Positions 56,009 to 64,000 of a stretch of 64,000 nt of DNA are shown in pieces (the stretch's first letter is position 1; each line of letters opens with the position of its first letter). The DNA comes from Caldalkalibacillus mannanilyticus JCM 10596 (GTDB lineage Bacteria > Bacillota > Bacilli > Caldalkalibacillales > JCM-10596), in NCBI RefSeq assembly GCF_000615945.1, contig NZ_BAMO01000030.1, positions 1 to 64,000 on the forward strand, read 5' to 3'. The translations under genes were made by a program, and so were the position numbers. The notes beneath the pieces were generated by a model. It was given only the letters and a program-made list of their open reading frames with translations. It made no database searches and was not told the DNA's origin.

Positions 56009-56842
56009 TTGGAACCATCTACACTTCAACATACGGTAGACTTCTATATAGAACAGATCGAAAAGGTGGCGAGAGAAAAGGTTCAACACGTTCTCTCCTT
56101 TTCAGTTATGAGAGATCAAGAGAGTCTGTACCATTTTTCTACTCTGTGCAAGCATTCTTTTGCGCTGTCGCCTGATGAAGAAATCTTTCAAGAGATATCC
56201 TTGAAAGCACTGGACGTGTTACAAGCCCCTGCTTGGAGTGACTTCATTTCCTGTAATCTTCCCTGTATCCTTGACGCCTTGTATATCACCCATTGTGCCC
56301 TGGAACCTTCAGCGAAAAGGAGCAATGATCTAAAAAGAATCCTTTACACATTGACTGATTTATTACAAGGAGATTATTTATTGCGCACAGAATGGTCTCC
56401 CAATTATGCCTATGAATTAAAGAAAATGATGACTATATTGGAGCTGCCTCTAGCAGAAGCGACTCTTAAGCTTTTGGACGATTCGCTTGAATATGATGGG
56501 GAGAGAGATCTCTGGAGATGGACAGCGGAAAATGCAAGATTTTATAGAGATAGTAGAATCTCAGATTTGTTGTTTACAAGAAAAGAGAAGCTTTCTTTAG
56601 ATCAAATGAAAAAAGAACAATCCATTAGCCTCCGATTGCTATGTGCTGCGATTAGTGCTAGAGAACATACGAAGATTGGAGAACTCCTGTATATTTTAAG
56701 TTTACAAGGAACGGAGGAAACGGTGGTAATGAGGGTCGCCTGGGAGCTGCTATTGCCAGAACATGTGACCTACTCGAACGCGCTTCCTTTTCTATGTGCA
56801 ATCAAGCATTTCAAAAAAATGGAGAAGGAGAATGGGACATGA
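56009..56842 (+). CDS. Unknown all-helical protein 2 of 3
   Basis: A 277-residue helical protein, probably starting at TTG 56009 with GGGAGGG ten bases before; the frame runs back into the previous gene. Its late segment SLRLLCAAISAREHTKIGELLYILSLQG...VAWELLLPE aligns with LLAISISERNLDLMGELLMCLSFLEPH...LAWNLIYTG of protein 1. It is shorter at the C-terminus and lacks the HCYHPTL part. Its TGA overlaps the ATG of protein 3, so translation is coupled. Confidence 0.7.
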   Translation: MEPSTLQHTVDFYIEQIEKVAREKVQHVLSFSVMRDQESLYHFSTLCKHSFALSPDEEIFQEISLKALDVLQAPAWSDFISCNLPCILDALYITHCALEPSAKRSNDLKRILYTLTDLLQGDYLLRTEWSPNYAYELKKMMTILELPLAEATLKLLDDSLEYDGERDLWRWTAENARFYRDSRISDLLFTRKEKLSLDQMKKEQSISLRLLCAAISAREHTKIGELLYILSLQGTEETVVMRVAWELLLPEHVTYSNALPFLCAIKHFKKMEKENGT

Positions 56843-57714
56843 TTCAGATAAGCCATCCTGACACGATACAATGGAATGAGAAGCAAACTGTAAACTGGCT
56901 CACAGGTCTTTGGAGGAATCACCCCACGGTCCAAAAGGATTCAAATGCTATTCTGCAATTACTCTCGTCTTTGCTTCTCTGTTATGAAATGACCCCCTCT
57001 GCTGTCACAGATGCCTTTATTGAAGAAATTCTCCATGTTATAGAGCGTGAACAAGGAAGAAGCTTAGATTTAGTAGAAGAGAGTAGTCCTCTGCTCTATG
57101 CGACGACGAGTTTATTACTAAGGCAAAGCAATCGGATGACCACGACTTGGCAGGAAGGGGATAGGAGGATTCAAGAAGGCTTAAAACAGCTAACACAGGA
57201 GGAGGTAGAGGAGGATTCTAGACTTGCTTATTTAACACAGCTTTATGGACTTCTAGAGCCTACACAAAAAGAAAATATGATCAATGATCGTGCTTGGGCT
57301 CAGCCTCACTTTTTACTATTTGATACAGAGCAGCTGGAACAACAACTGTATACATGGTTTCTCATTACTTCAATGGGGGAGCAGTTTGTCGTCCCTGAAA
57401 GAGCAAGAGCGGAGATGGAACAATTAAAGTGGGCTCTATCTGGTTGTATGCTAGCTCAATGCCAAAAATATCAATTAGACGTAGCTTCCCAGCTATTACG
57501 TGCCATGTGCTACTTTAGATATGACCACGAACTGATAGTAGAAGGAGCTAGATTTCTTTGCTTTCAGCAGCGTGACGAAGGGAGCTTCGGCTATCTTAAT
57601 CCATTTAAAGTAGTTAGTGACTTGGAGGATCGAGCTTTGCAGTTTCATCTGCCTATCACGTATGAAATCCTATGGGCGATTCGAGATGTCCAAGCCTATT
57701 TGCCCAAAAGGTAA
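56839..57714 (+). CDS. Unknown all-helical protein 3 of 3
   Basis: A 291-residue helical protein starting at ATG 56839 (ATGA overlap). Late segments LYTWFLITSMGEQFVV, LSGCMLAQCQKYQLDVASQLLRAMCYFRYD and GARFLCFQQRDEGSFGYLNPF...HLPITYEILWAIRDV align with protein 1. QQRDEGSFGYLNP is like the Q-x2-DGSF(G) turns of squalene-cyclase/prenyltransferase alpha/alpha barrels, though only one such turn is seen. No catalytic motif recognised. Confidence 0.7.
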   Translation: MIQISHPDTIQWNEKQTVNWLTGLWRNHPTVQKDSNAILQLLSSLLLCYEMTPSAVTDAFIEEILHVIEREQGRSLDLVEESSPLLYATTSLLLRQSNRMTTTWQEGDRRIQEGLKQLTQEEVEEDSRLAYLTQLYGLLEPTQKENMINDRAWAQPHFLLFDTEQLEQQLYTWFLITSMGEQFVVPERARAEMEQLKWALSGCMLAQCQKYQLDVASQLLRAMCYFRYDHELIVEGARFLCFQQRDEGSFGYLNPFKVVSDLEDRALQFHLPITYEILWAIRDVQAYLPKR

Positions 57715-57725
57715 ATAATTGGGGA

Positions 57726-57754
57726 TTGTCAAAAAGGAAAAAATCTGTTAAAAT
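57726..57754 (+). promoter_or_regulatory. Sigma-A promoter of the lysine riboswitch-lysC transcript
   Basis: TTGTCA (57726-57731) and TAAAAT (57749-57754), 17 bases apart, ~40 bases before the riboswitch. Confidence 0.7.
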
Positions 57755-57794
57755 AGCACTCAATTGAATAGCACACCTCACTTCAATTATTGGA

Positions 57795-57984
57795 GTGAAT
57801 GTAGAGGCGCGAAGATCATGAGTAACTTTCTAAGAGAAGAAGAGCATTCGTTGATGAGAAAGGGAAAGGGTGATTCGCCGAAGTCTGGTTTATGGCTCAG
57901 AATAAACGAGGCTGGGGTTGCATTAAAGAAATGCAGCACTGTCATCATTAAAGAACCCATTTTAATGATGGAGAACTATTTCAC
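57795..57984 (+). ncRNA. Lysine riboswitch (L box)
   Basis: The L-box landmarks are present in order: P1 GTGAATGTAG, AGAGGCGCGAAGATCATGAGTA, GGGTGATTCGCCGAAG, the GGCTGGGGTTGCAT...ATGCAGCACTGTCA segment, a kissing-loop arm, and GGAGAACTATTTCAC closing P1. It binds lysine and, with the hairpin at 58052-58087, would stop transcription before lysC when lysine is plentiful. An 81-codon open frame across it is not a gene. Confidence 0.95.
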
Positions 57985-58051
57985 GTTGCGGGAAATACAG
58001 AGGTGTTGATTGAATTTATGAAATGTTAAGTTTTTTAAATTGGATCATCAA

Positions 58052-58087
58052 GCAACAGCAAAGTTCTCTTTTGTTGTTGCTTTTTTG
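58052..58087 (+). terminator. Attenuator terminator of the lysine riboswitch
   Basis: GCAACAGCAAA (58052-58062) pairs with TTTGTTGTTGC (58070-58080), followed by TTTTTTG, 33 bases before lysC. Confidence 0.9.
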
Positions 58088-58119
58088 TGTTTTGCCGTAT
58101 AAGAGAAAGGAATATGAAA

Positions 58120-59358
58120 ATGAGTGTAATTGTTCAAAAATTTGGTGGTACTTCTGTAGGATCAGTAGAAAAAATTCAGCATGTAGCGAACAAGATTAAA
58201 CAAGAAGTCAATCGAGGTAACCAACTTGTAATTGTTGTATCCGCTATGGGGAAATCGACAGATGTTTTAGTCGAGATGGCAAAGCAAATCTCTCCATATC
58301 CAGAGCCGAGAGAAATGGATATGCTTCTGGCTACGGGTGAACAAGTAACCATCTCGCTATTGGCGATGGCGTTACATGAAATAGGCATTAAAGCGATTTC
58401 TATGACAGGATGGCAGGCAGGAATCATCACTGAGGATGTGCATACAAAGGCAAGGATTTTAGAAATTAAAAAAGAGCCTATTCTCACCCAACTGGGACAA
58501 GGAAATGTAGTCATTGTCGCTGGCTTTCAGGGAATGACTGAGCAAGGGGGAATTACCACTCTTGGACGTGGCGGGTCGGATACAACTGCGGTAGCTCTAG
58601 CTGCTGCTGTGGGGGCGGAGCGTTGCGATATCTTTACAGATGTGACGGGTGTCTATACGGCAGATCCGCGTATTGTTCCACTGGCTAGACAATTAACGGA
58701 GATTAGCTATGATGAAATGCTTGAATTGGCGAATTTGGGGGCAGGGGTACTGCATCCAAGAGCGGTGGAATGTGCGAAGAATTATCAAATCCCATTAACC
58801 GTTCGATCCACATTTGAAGAAATAGAAGGAACATGGGTGAAGGAGGAAATATCGATGGAAGAAGGATTAGTTGTACATGGAGTAGCACAAGAGAAAGACG
58901 TAACGAAGATCACTGTGGTGGGAATGAAAAATGAAATAGGGACACTCTCTAGCCTGTTTAAAACACTGGCAGAATTTCATATTAACGTGGATATTATTAT
59001 TAATCAGAGTATCCAAGGGCACGAAAGAACAAATATTTCTTTCTCGCTTCATACAGAGGATGTGACTCGTACTTTAGAGATTCTCAATCAGCATAAGGGG
59101 CATTTACAGTTTGAAGAAATCTTGCATGAGGACGGCTTGTCTAAGGTGTCGATTGTAGGAGCAGGGATGATTTCCAATCCTGGGGTTGCTGCTGAGATGT
59201 TTAGTTCCCTTAGTGCATCAGGCATAGAAATTAAAATGGTTTCCACTTCTGAGATTAAGGTGTCTTGTGTCGTACCACAAAAAGATATGGTGAAAGCTGT
59301 TCAAACCCTGCATACGACTTTTCAATTAGATAAGGCAGAGGCGGTTCAGCAGGTTTAA
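58120..59358 (+). CDS. lysC: Aspartokinase (lysine-regulated type)
   Basis: A 412-residue aspartokinase, first step of the aspartate pathway to lysine, diaminopimelate, methionine and threonine. Kinase motifs VQKFGGTSVGS and TLGRGGSDTTAVALAAA, DVTGVYTADPR; two ACT domains at the C-terminus (about 265-410) with VSIVGAGMISNPGVAAEMF. ATG 58120 is nine bases after AGAAAGG; ATG 58114 is too close. Controlled by the L box. An internal start at codon 246 probably gives a separate beta subunit. Confidence 0.95.
   Translation: MSVIVQKFGGTSVGSVEKIQHVANKIKQEVNRGNQLVIVVSAMGKSTDVLVEMAKQISPYPEPREMDMLLATGEQVTISLLAMALHEIGIKAISMTGWQAGIITEDVHTKARILEIKKEPILTQLGQGNVVIVAGFQGMTEQGGITTLGRGGSDTTAVALAAAVGAERCDIFTDVTGVYTADPRIVPLARQLTEISYDEMLELANLGAGVLHPRAVECAKNYQIPLTVRSTFEEIEGTWVKEEISMEEGLVVHGVAQEKDVTKITVVGMKNEIGTLSSLFKTLAEFHINVDIIINQSIQGHERTNISFSLHTEDVTRTLEILNQHKGHLQFEEILHEDGLSKVSIVGAGMISNPGVAAEMFSSLSASGIEIKMVSTSEIKVSCVVPQKDMVKAVQTLHTTFQLDKAEAVQQV
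58840..58857 (+). promoter_or_regulatory. Internal ribosome binding site and start of the LysC beta subunit
   Basis: AAGGAGG (58840-58846) lies eight bases before an in-frame ATG (58855-58857), codon 246 of lysC. Bacillus aspartokinase II makes a beta subunit from an internal start at the same place, as I recall. The product would be the ACT-domain half. Confidence 0.75.
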
Positions 59359-59360
59359 AC

Positions 59361-59394
59361 GATGGTTTGCTAGGTGTGTTCCTAGCAAACCATC
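59361..59394. terminator. Long perfect hairpin between lysC and yslB
   Basis: GATGGTTTGCTAGG (59361-59374) and CCTAGCAAACCATC (59381-59394) are exact 14-bp arms with a 6-base loop. T-runs are short on both sides, but the place between convergent genes suggests a bidirectional terminator. Confidence 0.65.
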
Positions 59395-59452
59395 TGATTT
59401 TGATCTATACATCTTTCTTCCTATTAAATACAGACTAGTGAAGAAGGGGAGA

Positions 59453-59947
59453 CTATGTGCTTTCTTTTGAATGAGAGATTGGCTTGTCTTGGAGATACAC
59501 GGTAAAGGAAACATAAAGCTCATGAGGCTTTTTATGTACTTTAAATTCTCCTTCTGTGTCTTTGTTCTCAATTTGAGAAATAGCTTCCGTGAGAAACCCG
59601 CATTCAAGAGCAAAGCTTGTATCTGTTTCCTTGATTTCGCGAGAGTAGAAGTAGGGGGAGGAAAGCTTAAATTCTTTCACATAATGATTGGATTTGGTGA
59701 CTTCTAGAAAACCCCAGCCTAGCTCAAGAAACAAGTCTAAGCACTCTTCAAAGCTTTGAAGGTCCAATTTTTCTGCTATATTTTTACCTGTCCAATATAG
59801 GATAGAGCTTTGAAACTCTCCTGTGATGGTTGGAAGCACATGGTCTCGAATGAGGTGATAGCTTAACAGAGGGATAGCCTGACCTTTCATTTTATAGACA
59901 CTTTGTTTAGATAGCTCTTCAACAATTTCTTTTTTTTCTCCAATCAT
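59453..59947 (-). CDS. yslB: YslB-like (DUF2507) protein
   Basis: A 164-residue soluble protein. IPLLSYHLIRDHVLPTITGEFQSSILYWTGKNIAEKLDLQSFEECLDLFLELGWGFLEV matches the DUF2507 N-terminal part, and the end is charged. Distantly related to V4R-type ligand-binding domains; function unknown. In Bacillus it also lies between lysC and sdhC. ATG at 59947 after AAAGGGG. Confidence 0.85.
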   Translation of the reverse strand: MIGEKKEIVEELSKQSVYKMKGQAIPLLSYHLIRDHVLPTITGEFQSSILYWTGKNIAEKLDLQSFEECLDLFLELGWGFLEVTKSNHYVKEFKLSSPYFYSREIKETDTSFALECGFLTEAISQIENKDTEGEFKVHKKPHELYVSFTVYLQDKPISHSKEST

Positions 59948-60082
59948 ATTACGACCCCTTTCATCATATGGACCAAAATCTATAAAAAAATAGCTTATTC
60001 ACTTATATGCGGAAAAAGGTCTTGATATACTTGTAGAAAATATCCATACTATGGAGAGGAAATCTGTTGGAGGTATTAGTAC

Positions 60083-61426
60083 ATGAAGTTAAATCAGTTT
60101 TTGTCACCGTTTCGGGTGATTATCTTTTCTTATTTTGTTCTTATCTTAATTGGTTCATTCTTGCTGTATCTCCCCATTTCGCATAAGGATGGAATCTCCC
60201 TCTCCTTTTCAGATGCTTTCTTTACAGCGGCCAGTGCGATTAGTGTTACGGGTTTAACTGTGGTGAATACAGCGGAAACCTTTAGCTACGTAGGGGTTTT
60301 CTTTCTCGCTCTTATTATACAGCTAGGTGGAATTGGAATCATGACTCTAGGGACTTTTGTCTGGATAATGCTAGGGAGAAAAATTGTTTTATCTCAGCGC
60401 ATGTTAATCATGGTCGATCAGAATCAAACCTCTTATGCGGGTCTGGTCAACTTAATGAAAAATATACTAGGGATTGCCATTCTGATTGAGTTATTTGGTG
60501 CCATGATTCTAGGGTCTTATTATTTATATTACTTTGATACTTGGTATGAAGCTTATTATCAGGGAGCTTTTGCTAGTCTAACCGCTTTTACAAATGCTGG
60601 TTTTGATATTACAGGTCAATCTCTCGTGCCCTTTGCCAATGACTATTTTGTTCAGTTTGTCACCATTACCCTCGTGATTGCTGGAGCGATTGGCTTTCCA
60701 GTTTTGGTTGAAATACGTGAATACTTAGCAAAACGTCATCAGAATTACCGCTTCTCTCTTTTTACGAAGATTACCGTAACGACCTATTTTATCCTCATGG
60801 TGTTTGGAGGCATTTCAATTTGGTTATTAGAGAGAGGGAAATATTACGCTGGGATGGAGTGGCATCAACAATTCTTTTATTCTCTTTTTAACTCAGTAAG
60901 TGCTAGAAGTGCAGGATTGGCTACGATGGATGTGTCTAACTATAGCTTAGCCACCTTGCTCTTGATTTCTGCTCTCATGATTATTGGAGCTAGCCCCTCC
61001 AGTGCGGGAGGCGGTATCCGAACCACTACAGTAGCGGTGATGTTCTTAACCATTCGCTCGTTTGCTTTAGGAAAAAAAGACGTGAAGGTGTTTGGAAAGG
61101 AACTGCATGAAGATGATATTCAGAAGGCTTTTATAGTGATTTCTGTTTTCGTCTTTATCTTGATTTCGGCAATTATCTTGATCACAGCGATTGAGCATTC
61201 ATCTAAATTTGCTTTAATGGCGATTATTTTTGAAGTGAGCTCTGCTTTTGGAACCTGCGGTTTGTCCATGGGGATTACTCCGCAGCTATCTACAGCAAGT
61301 CAATTCATTCTTGTCGTGCTTATGTTTATTGGGCGAGTTGGATTAGTAGCTTTACTGTTTTCAATGAAAAAGAAGGATACCAAATCACATGTACGCTATC
61401 CGAAAGAAAGAATCATCATTGGATAA
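60083..61426 (+). CDS. ktrB: KtrB-type potassium (Na+-coupled) transporter subunit
   Basis: A 447-residue SKT-family channel-like protein with four M1-P-M2 units. Selectivity loops with the key glycine are visible: SAISVTGLTVV, TNAGFDITG, SARSAGLATMD, FGTCGLSMG. The GASPSSAGGGIRTTT segment is typical of KtrB. It needs a cytosolic KtrA ring, which is not in this window. Inserted between yslB and sdhC, which are neighbours in Bacillus as I recall. SD TTGGAGG. Confidence 0.92.
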   Translation: MKLNQFLSPFRVIIFSYFVLILIGSFLLYLPISHKDGISLSFSDAFFTAASAISVTGLTVVNTAETFSYVGVFFLALIIQLGGIGIMTLGTFVWIMLGRKIVLSQRMLIMVDQNQTSYAGLVNLMKNILGIAILIELFGAMILGSYYLYYFDTWYEAYYQGAFASLTAFTNAGFDITGQSLVPFANDYFVQFVTITLVIAGAIGFPVLVEIREYLAKRHQNYRFSLFTKITVTTYFILMVFGGISIWLLERGKYYAGMEWHQQFFYSLFNSVSARSAGLATMDVSNYSLATLLLISALMIIGASPSSAGGGIRTTTVAVMFLTIRSFALGKKDVKVFGKELHEDDIQKAFIVISVFVFILISAIILITAIEHSSKFALMAIIFEVSSAFGTCGLSMGITPQLSTASQFILVVLMFIGRVGLVALLFSMKKKDTKSHVRYPKERIIIG

Positions 61427-61518
61427 TGAGAGCGATTTCTTGACGCTTTCATTGCATAGGAGTAAAATAAACCTGTTACTGACTAGAAACGTCAAACGAA
61501 AAAATAAGGGGGACCGTT

Positions 61519-62136
61519 ATGGCAAGCAAAGGTCATTTTTTTAACCGTAAACTACATTCACTTTTAGGGGTTATCCCGGTTGGAATCTTTTTAGTCCAGC
61601 ATCTTTTTATTAACCATTTTATTTTGTACGGGCCTGAATCATTTAATGCGGCTGCTGATTTCATGGATAGCTTACCTCTACGTATTTTCTTGGAGGTCTT
61701 CTTCATCTTCTTACCGCTTTTATACCATGGAATTTATGGCTTATATATTGCCTTCCAAGCAAAGCATAATGTACTTAATTATGGTTATTTTCGCAATGTC
61801 ATGTTTATGTTACAACGCTTTACAGGGATCTTCTTAATTATTTTTATTGCTTGGCATGTTTGGGAAACACGTATTGCGGCTGCGCTCGGTACACCTGTGA
61901 ACGCAGAAATGATGATGGCAATCTTATCTTCACCGATCATGATGGTGTTTTATATTCTTGGAGTAGTAGCTGCTACCTTCCACTTTGCTAACGGAATGTG
62001 GTCATTCTGTGTGACGTGGGGAATTACGGTAGGACCGAAAGCCCAAAGAATTTCTACCTATGTGTGGATGGGAGTTTTCGCTATTCTCTCCATCGGGGGT
62101 ATCTTAATCTTATTGGAATTTGGGAAGCTAGCATAA
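61519..62136 (+). CDS. sdhC: Succinate dehydrogenase cytochrome b558 subunit
   Basis: A 205-residue membrane anchor with five hydrophobic helices that binds two hemes b and passes electrons to menaquinone. Histidines fit the Bacillus-type fused SdhCD: FNRKLHSLLGVIPVGIFLVQHLFINH, YHGIYGLYI, IAWHVWETR and ATFHFANGMWSF. AAGGGGGACC precedes the ATG. sdhA follows by 18 bases. Confidence 0.95.
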   Translation: MASKGHFFNRKLHSLLGVIPVGIFLVQHLFINHFILYGPESFNAAADFMDSLPLRIFLEVFFIFLPLLYHGIYGLYIAFQAKHNVLNYGYFRNVMFMLQRFTGIFLIIFIAWHVWETRIAAALGTPVNAEMMMAILSSPIMMVFYILGVVAATFHFANGMWSFCVTWGITVGPKAQRISTYVWMGVFAILSIGGILILLEFGKLA

Positions 62137-62154
62137 AACAAGGGGTGAGTAGAT

Positions 62155-63912
62155 ATGAGTAAAGGAAAAATCATCGTAGTTGGTGGTGGATTAGCAGGTT
62201 TAATGGCCACCATAAAAGCGGCAGAGGCTGGAGTTCCTGTTGACTTATTCTCTTTGGTACCTGTTAAACGTTCTCACTCAGTTTGTGCTCAGGGTGGAAT
62301 TAATGGTGCAGTTAATACGAAGGGAGAAGGAGACTCTCCTTGGGAGCATTTTGATGATACGGTATATGGAGGAGATTTCTTAGCCAATCAGCCTCCAGTA
62401 AAAGCCATGTGTGAAGCAGCACCTGGAATCATTCATTTGATGGATCGTATGGGGGTTATGTTTAACCGTACTCCTGAAGGATTATTAGATTTTAGAAGAT
62501 TTGGTGGAACGAAGCACCACCGTACGGCGTTTGCTGGAGCGACAACAGGGCAACAGTTATTGTATGCACTGGATGAGCAAGTGCGCCGCCATGAGGTGCG
62601 AGGTCTAGTGACCAAATATGAGGGTTGGGAATTCCTCGGTGCTGTTCTTGACGATGAAGGAATCTGTAGAGGGATCTCAGTCCAAAACCTGAAAAATGCA
62701 GAAATTCATACGTTTGCTGCTGATGCCGTTATTTTAGCTACGGGTGGGCCTGGGATCATCTTCGGTAAATCAACAAACTCAGTGATTAATACAGGGACAG
62801 CAGCAGGAGCTGTTTATCAGCAGGGGGTTGCTTATGCAAATGGAGAGTTTATACAAATCCATCCTACAGCGATTCCAGGCGATGACAAGCTGCGTCTAAT
62901 GTCTGAATCCGCTCGTGGAGAAGGTGGACGAGTTTGGACGTATGATAAAGACGGAAAGCCTTGGTACTTCCTAGAAGAAAAATATCCAGCTTACGGAAAT
63001 CTAGTGCCTCGTGATATTGCGACGAGAGAAATTTTCCATGTCTGTGTTGACTTGAAGCTTGGAATCAATGGGGAGAACATGGTCTATCTTGACCTTTCAC
63101 ATAAGGATCCTAAAGAGCTTGAGATTAAATTAGGTGGAATCATTGAAATTTATGAGAAATTCATGGGAGATGATCCTAAGAAGATCCCAATGAAAATCTT
63201 CCCTGCTGTCCATTATTCTATGGGCGGATTGTGGTGTGACTATAATCAAATGACAAATATCCCTGGATTATTTGCCGCTGGAGAATGCGATTATCAATAT
63301 CATGGAGCAAATCGTCTGGGAGCGAACTCTCTTCTTTCCTCCATTTACGGAGGTATGGTTGTAGGACCGAAGGCAATTGAATATATTAACGGTTTGAACA
63401 AGCATGTGGATCAGGTTTCTTCTGTGGTTTATGATCAAGAAAGAAAGAAACAAGAAGATAAGTATGACCAGATCCTCAAAATGGATGGTTCAGAAAATGC
63501 CTATGTTATCCATAAAGAGCTTGGTGAGTGGATGACGGATAATGTCACAGTTGTACGTTATAACGATCGTTTACAGAAAACGGATGAGAAGATTCAAGAG
63601 CTAATGGAGCGATTTAAGAATATTAATGTCAATGACACGAGTAAGTGGAACAATCAAGGGGCTGCCTTTACTCGCCAGCTCTGGAACATGCTTCAGCTAG
63701 GTCGAGTGATTACGCTTGGTGCCTTAAACCGTAACGAGAGTCGTGGTGCCCATTACAAGCCAGACTTCCCTGAACGTAATGATGAAGAGTGGCTCAAGAC
63801 AACCAAGGCATTCTATGATGGAGAAAAAGCTCCTCGATTTGAATACGAAGAAGTAGACGTTTCATTAATCAAACCTCGTAAGCGCGACTACTCTAAGGCG
63901 AAGGAGGCGTAG
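62155..63912 (+). CDS. sdhA: Succinate dehydrogenase flavoprotein subunit
   Basis: A 585-residue catalytic subunit, oxidising succinate to fumarate. FAD motif VVGGGLAGLMATIKAAEAG, covalent-FAD histidine region KRSHSVCAQGGINGA, active-site Arg/His in ESARGEGGRVW and PVHYSMGG-like AVHYSMGGLW, and the late ANRLGANSLLSSIYGGMVVG. AGGGGTGAG before the ATG. Middle of sdhCAB. Confidence 0.97.
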   Translation: MSKGKIIVVGGGLAGLMATIKAAEAGVPVDLFSLVPVKRSHSVCAQGGINGAVNTKGEGDSPWEHFDDTVYGGDFLANQPPVKAMCEAAPGIIHLMDRMGVMFNRTPEGLLDFRRFGGTKHHRTAFAGATTGQQLLYALDEQVRRHEVRGLVTKYEGWEFLGAVLDDEGICRGISVQNLKNAEIHTFAADAVILATGGPGIIFGKSTNSVINTGTAAGAVYQQGVAYANGEFIQIHPTAIPGDDKLRLMSESARGEGGRVWTYDKDGKPWYFLEEKYPAYGNLVPRDIATREIFHVCVDLKLGINGENMVYLDLSHKDPKELEIKLGGIIEIYEKFMGDDPKKIPMKIFPAVHYSMGGLWCDYNQMTNIPGLFAAGECDYQYHGANRLGANSLLSSIYGGMVVGPKAIEYINGLNKHVDQVSSVVYDQERKKQEDKYDQILKMDGSENAYVIHKELGEWMTDNVTVVRYNDRLQKTDEKIQELMERFKNINVNDTSKWNNQGAAFTRQLWNMLQLGRVITLGALNRNESRGAHYKPDFPERNDEEWLKTTKAFYDGEKAPRFEYEEVDVSLIKPRKRDYSKAKEA

Positions 63913-63919
63913 GACAGAT

Positions 63920-64000
63920 ATGAGTAACAAAACAATAAAACTAGAGATTACTCGTCAAGATGGTCCCGAAGGTCAGTCTTATACAGAAAAGTTTGAAATT
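63920..64000 (+). CDS. sdhB: Succinate dehydrogenase iron-sulfur subunit (5' part only)
   Basis: The first 27 codons, MSNKTIKLEITRQDGPEGQS..., run open to the window edge seven bases after sdhA. AAGGAGGCG is the SD, inside the end of sdhA. The [Fe-S] cysteines lie beyond the window. Identity rests on position in sdhCAB and a plausible N-terminus. Confidence 0.9.
   Translation, partial: MSNKTIKLEITRQDGPEGQSYTEKFEI

Noticed and set aside
57764-58009. An 81-codon open frame before lysC
   Set aside because: It lies within the lysine riboswitch; its bases are explained by the conserved RNA, and it lacks an SD.

Overview
This 64 kb window is chromosomal DNA of a low-GC, Gram-positive, spore-forming member of the Bacillales. 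The evidence is gene order and content. There are two blocks I know from Bacillus-type genomes: yumC - ndh - yuiA - yuiB - yuiC - yuiD - leucyl aminopeptidase, and mutS2 - DUF350 - lcfA - fadR - fadB - etfB - etfA - trxA ... uvrC ... lysC - yslB - sdhC - sdhA - sdhB. A Spo0E-like phosphatase and three YjcZ-like micropeptides point to sporulation. I cannot name the genus. No rRNA, tRNA, CRISPR array, prophage or insertion sequence was seen.

Layout. 1-11 kb: lipoprotein, Spo0E-like protein, flavoprotein reductases, the yui block, aminopeptidase, micropeptides, transketolase. 11-20 kb: YugN-like protein; an exported protein with a near-identical 48-bp tandem repeat; a lysophospholipid flippase/acyltransferase pair (LplT/Aas-like) with a two-component system; and two tandem c-di-GMP-I riboswitches ahead of an exported transglutaminase-like protein. 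20-30 kb: DNA repair, nucleotide-sugar dehydrogenase, and the fatty-acid degradation genes with two FadR-type operators, ending in etfBA and trxA. 30-42 kb (accessory, between trxA and uvrC): AraC regulator with GH65 phosphorylase and beta-phosphoglucomutase; DUF2975/HTH pair; DUF817; HxlR/MFS/quinone reductase; a sigma-54 activator with a sigma-54 promoter driving a GntP permease and a 3-hydroxybutyrate dehydrogenase. 42-58 kb (accessory, between uvrC and lysC): ECF sigma/anti-sigma, chemoreceptor, intracellular subtilisin, divergent XRE regulators around a striking GTTAAC operator array, PadR/DUF1700/ABC locus, and an unrecognised cluster of a 62-residue peptide plus three related all-helical proteins. 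58-64 kb: lysine riboswitch and lysC, yslB, ktrB, sdhCA and the start of sdhB.

The best candidates for something undescribed are the small-peptide/three-protein cluster at 54.6-57.7 kb, a 55-60 nt element present twice (16.6 and 34.4 kb), and the GTTAAC operator array at 50.95-51.04 kb. A technical point runs through the window. Eleven genes, several of them housekeeping, carry frame breaks (about fifteen in all), mostly single missing bases at short runs. Adding the missing bases restores conserved sequence each time, so sequencing or assembly error is more likely than true gene decay. I annotate each of these genes as one reading frame.
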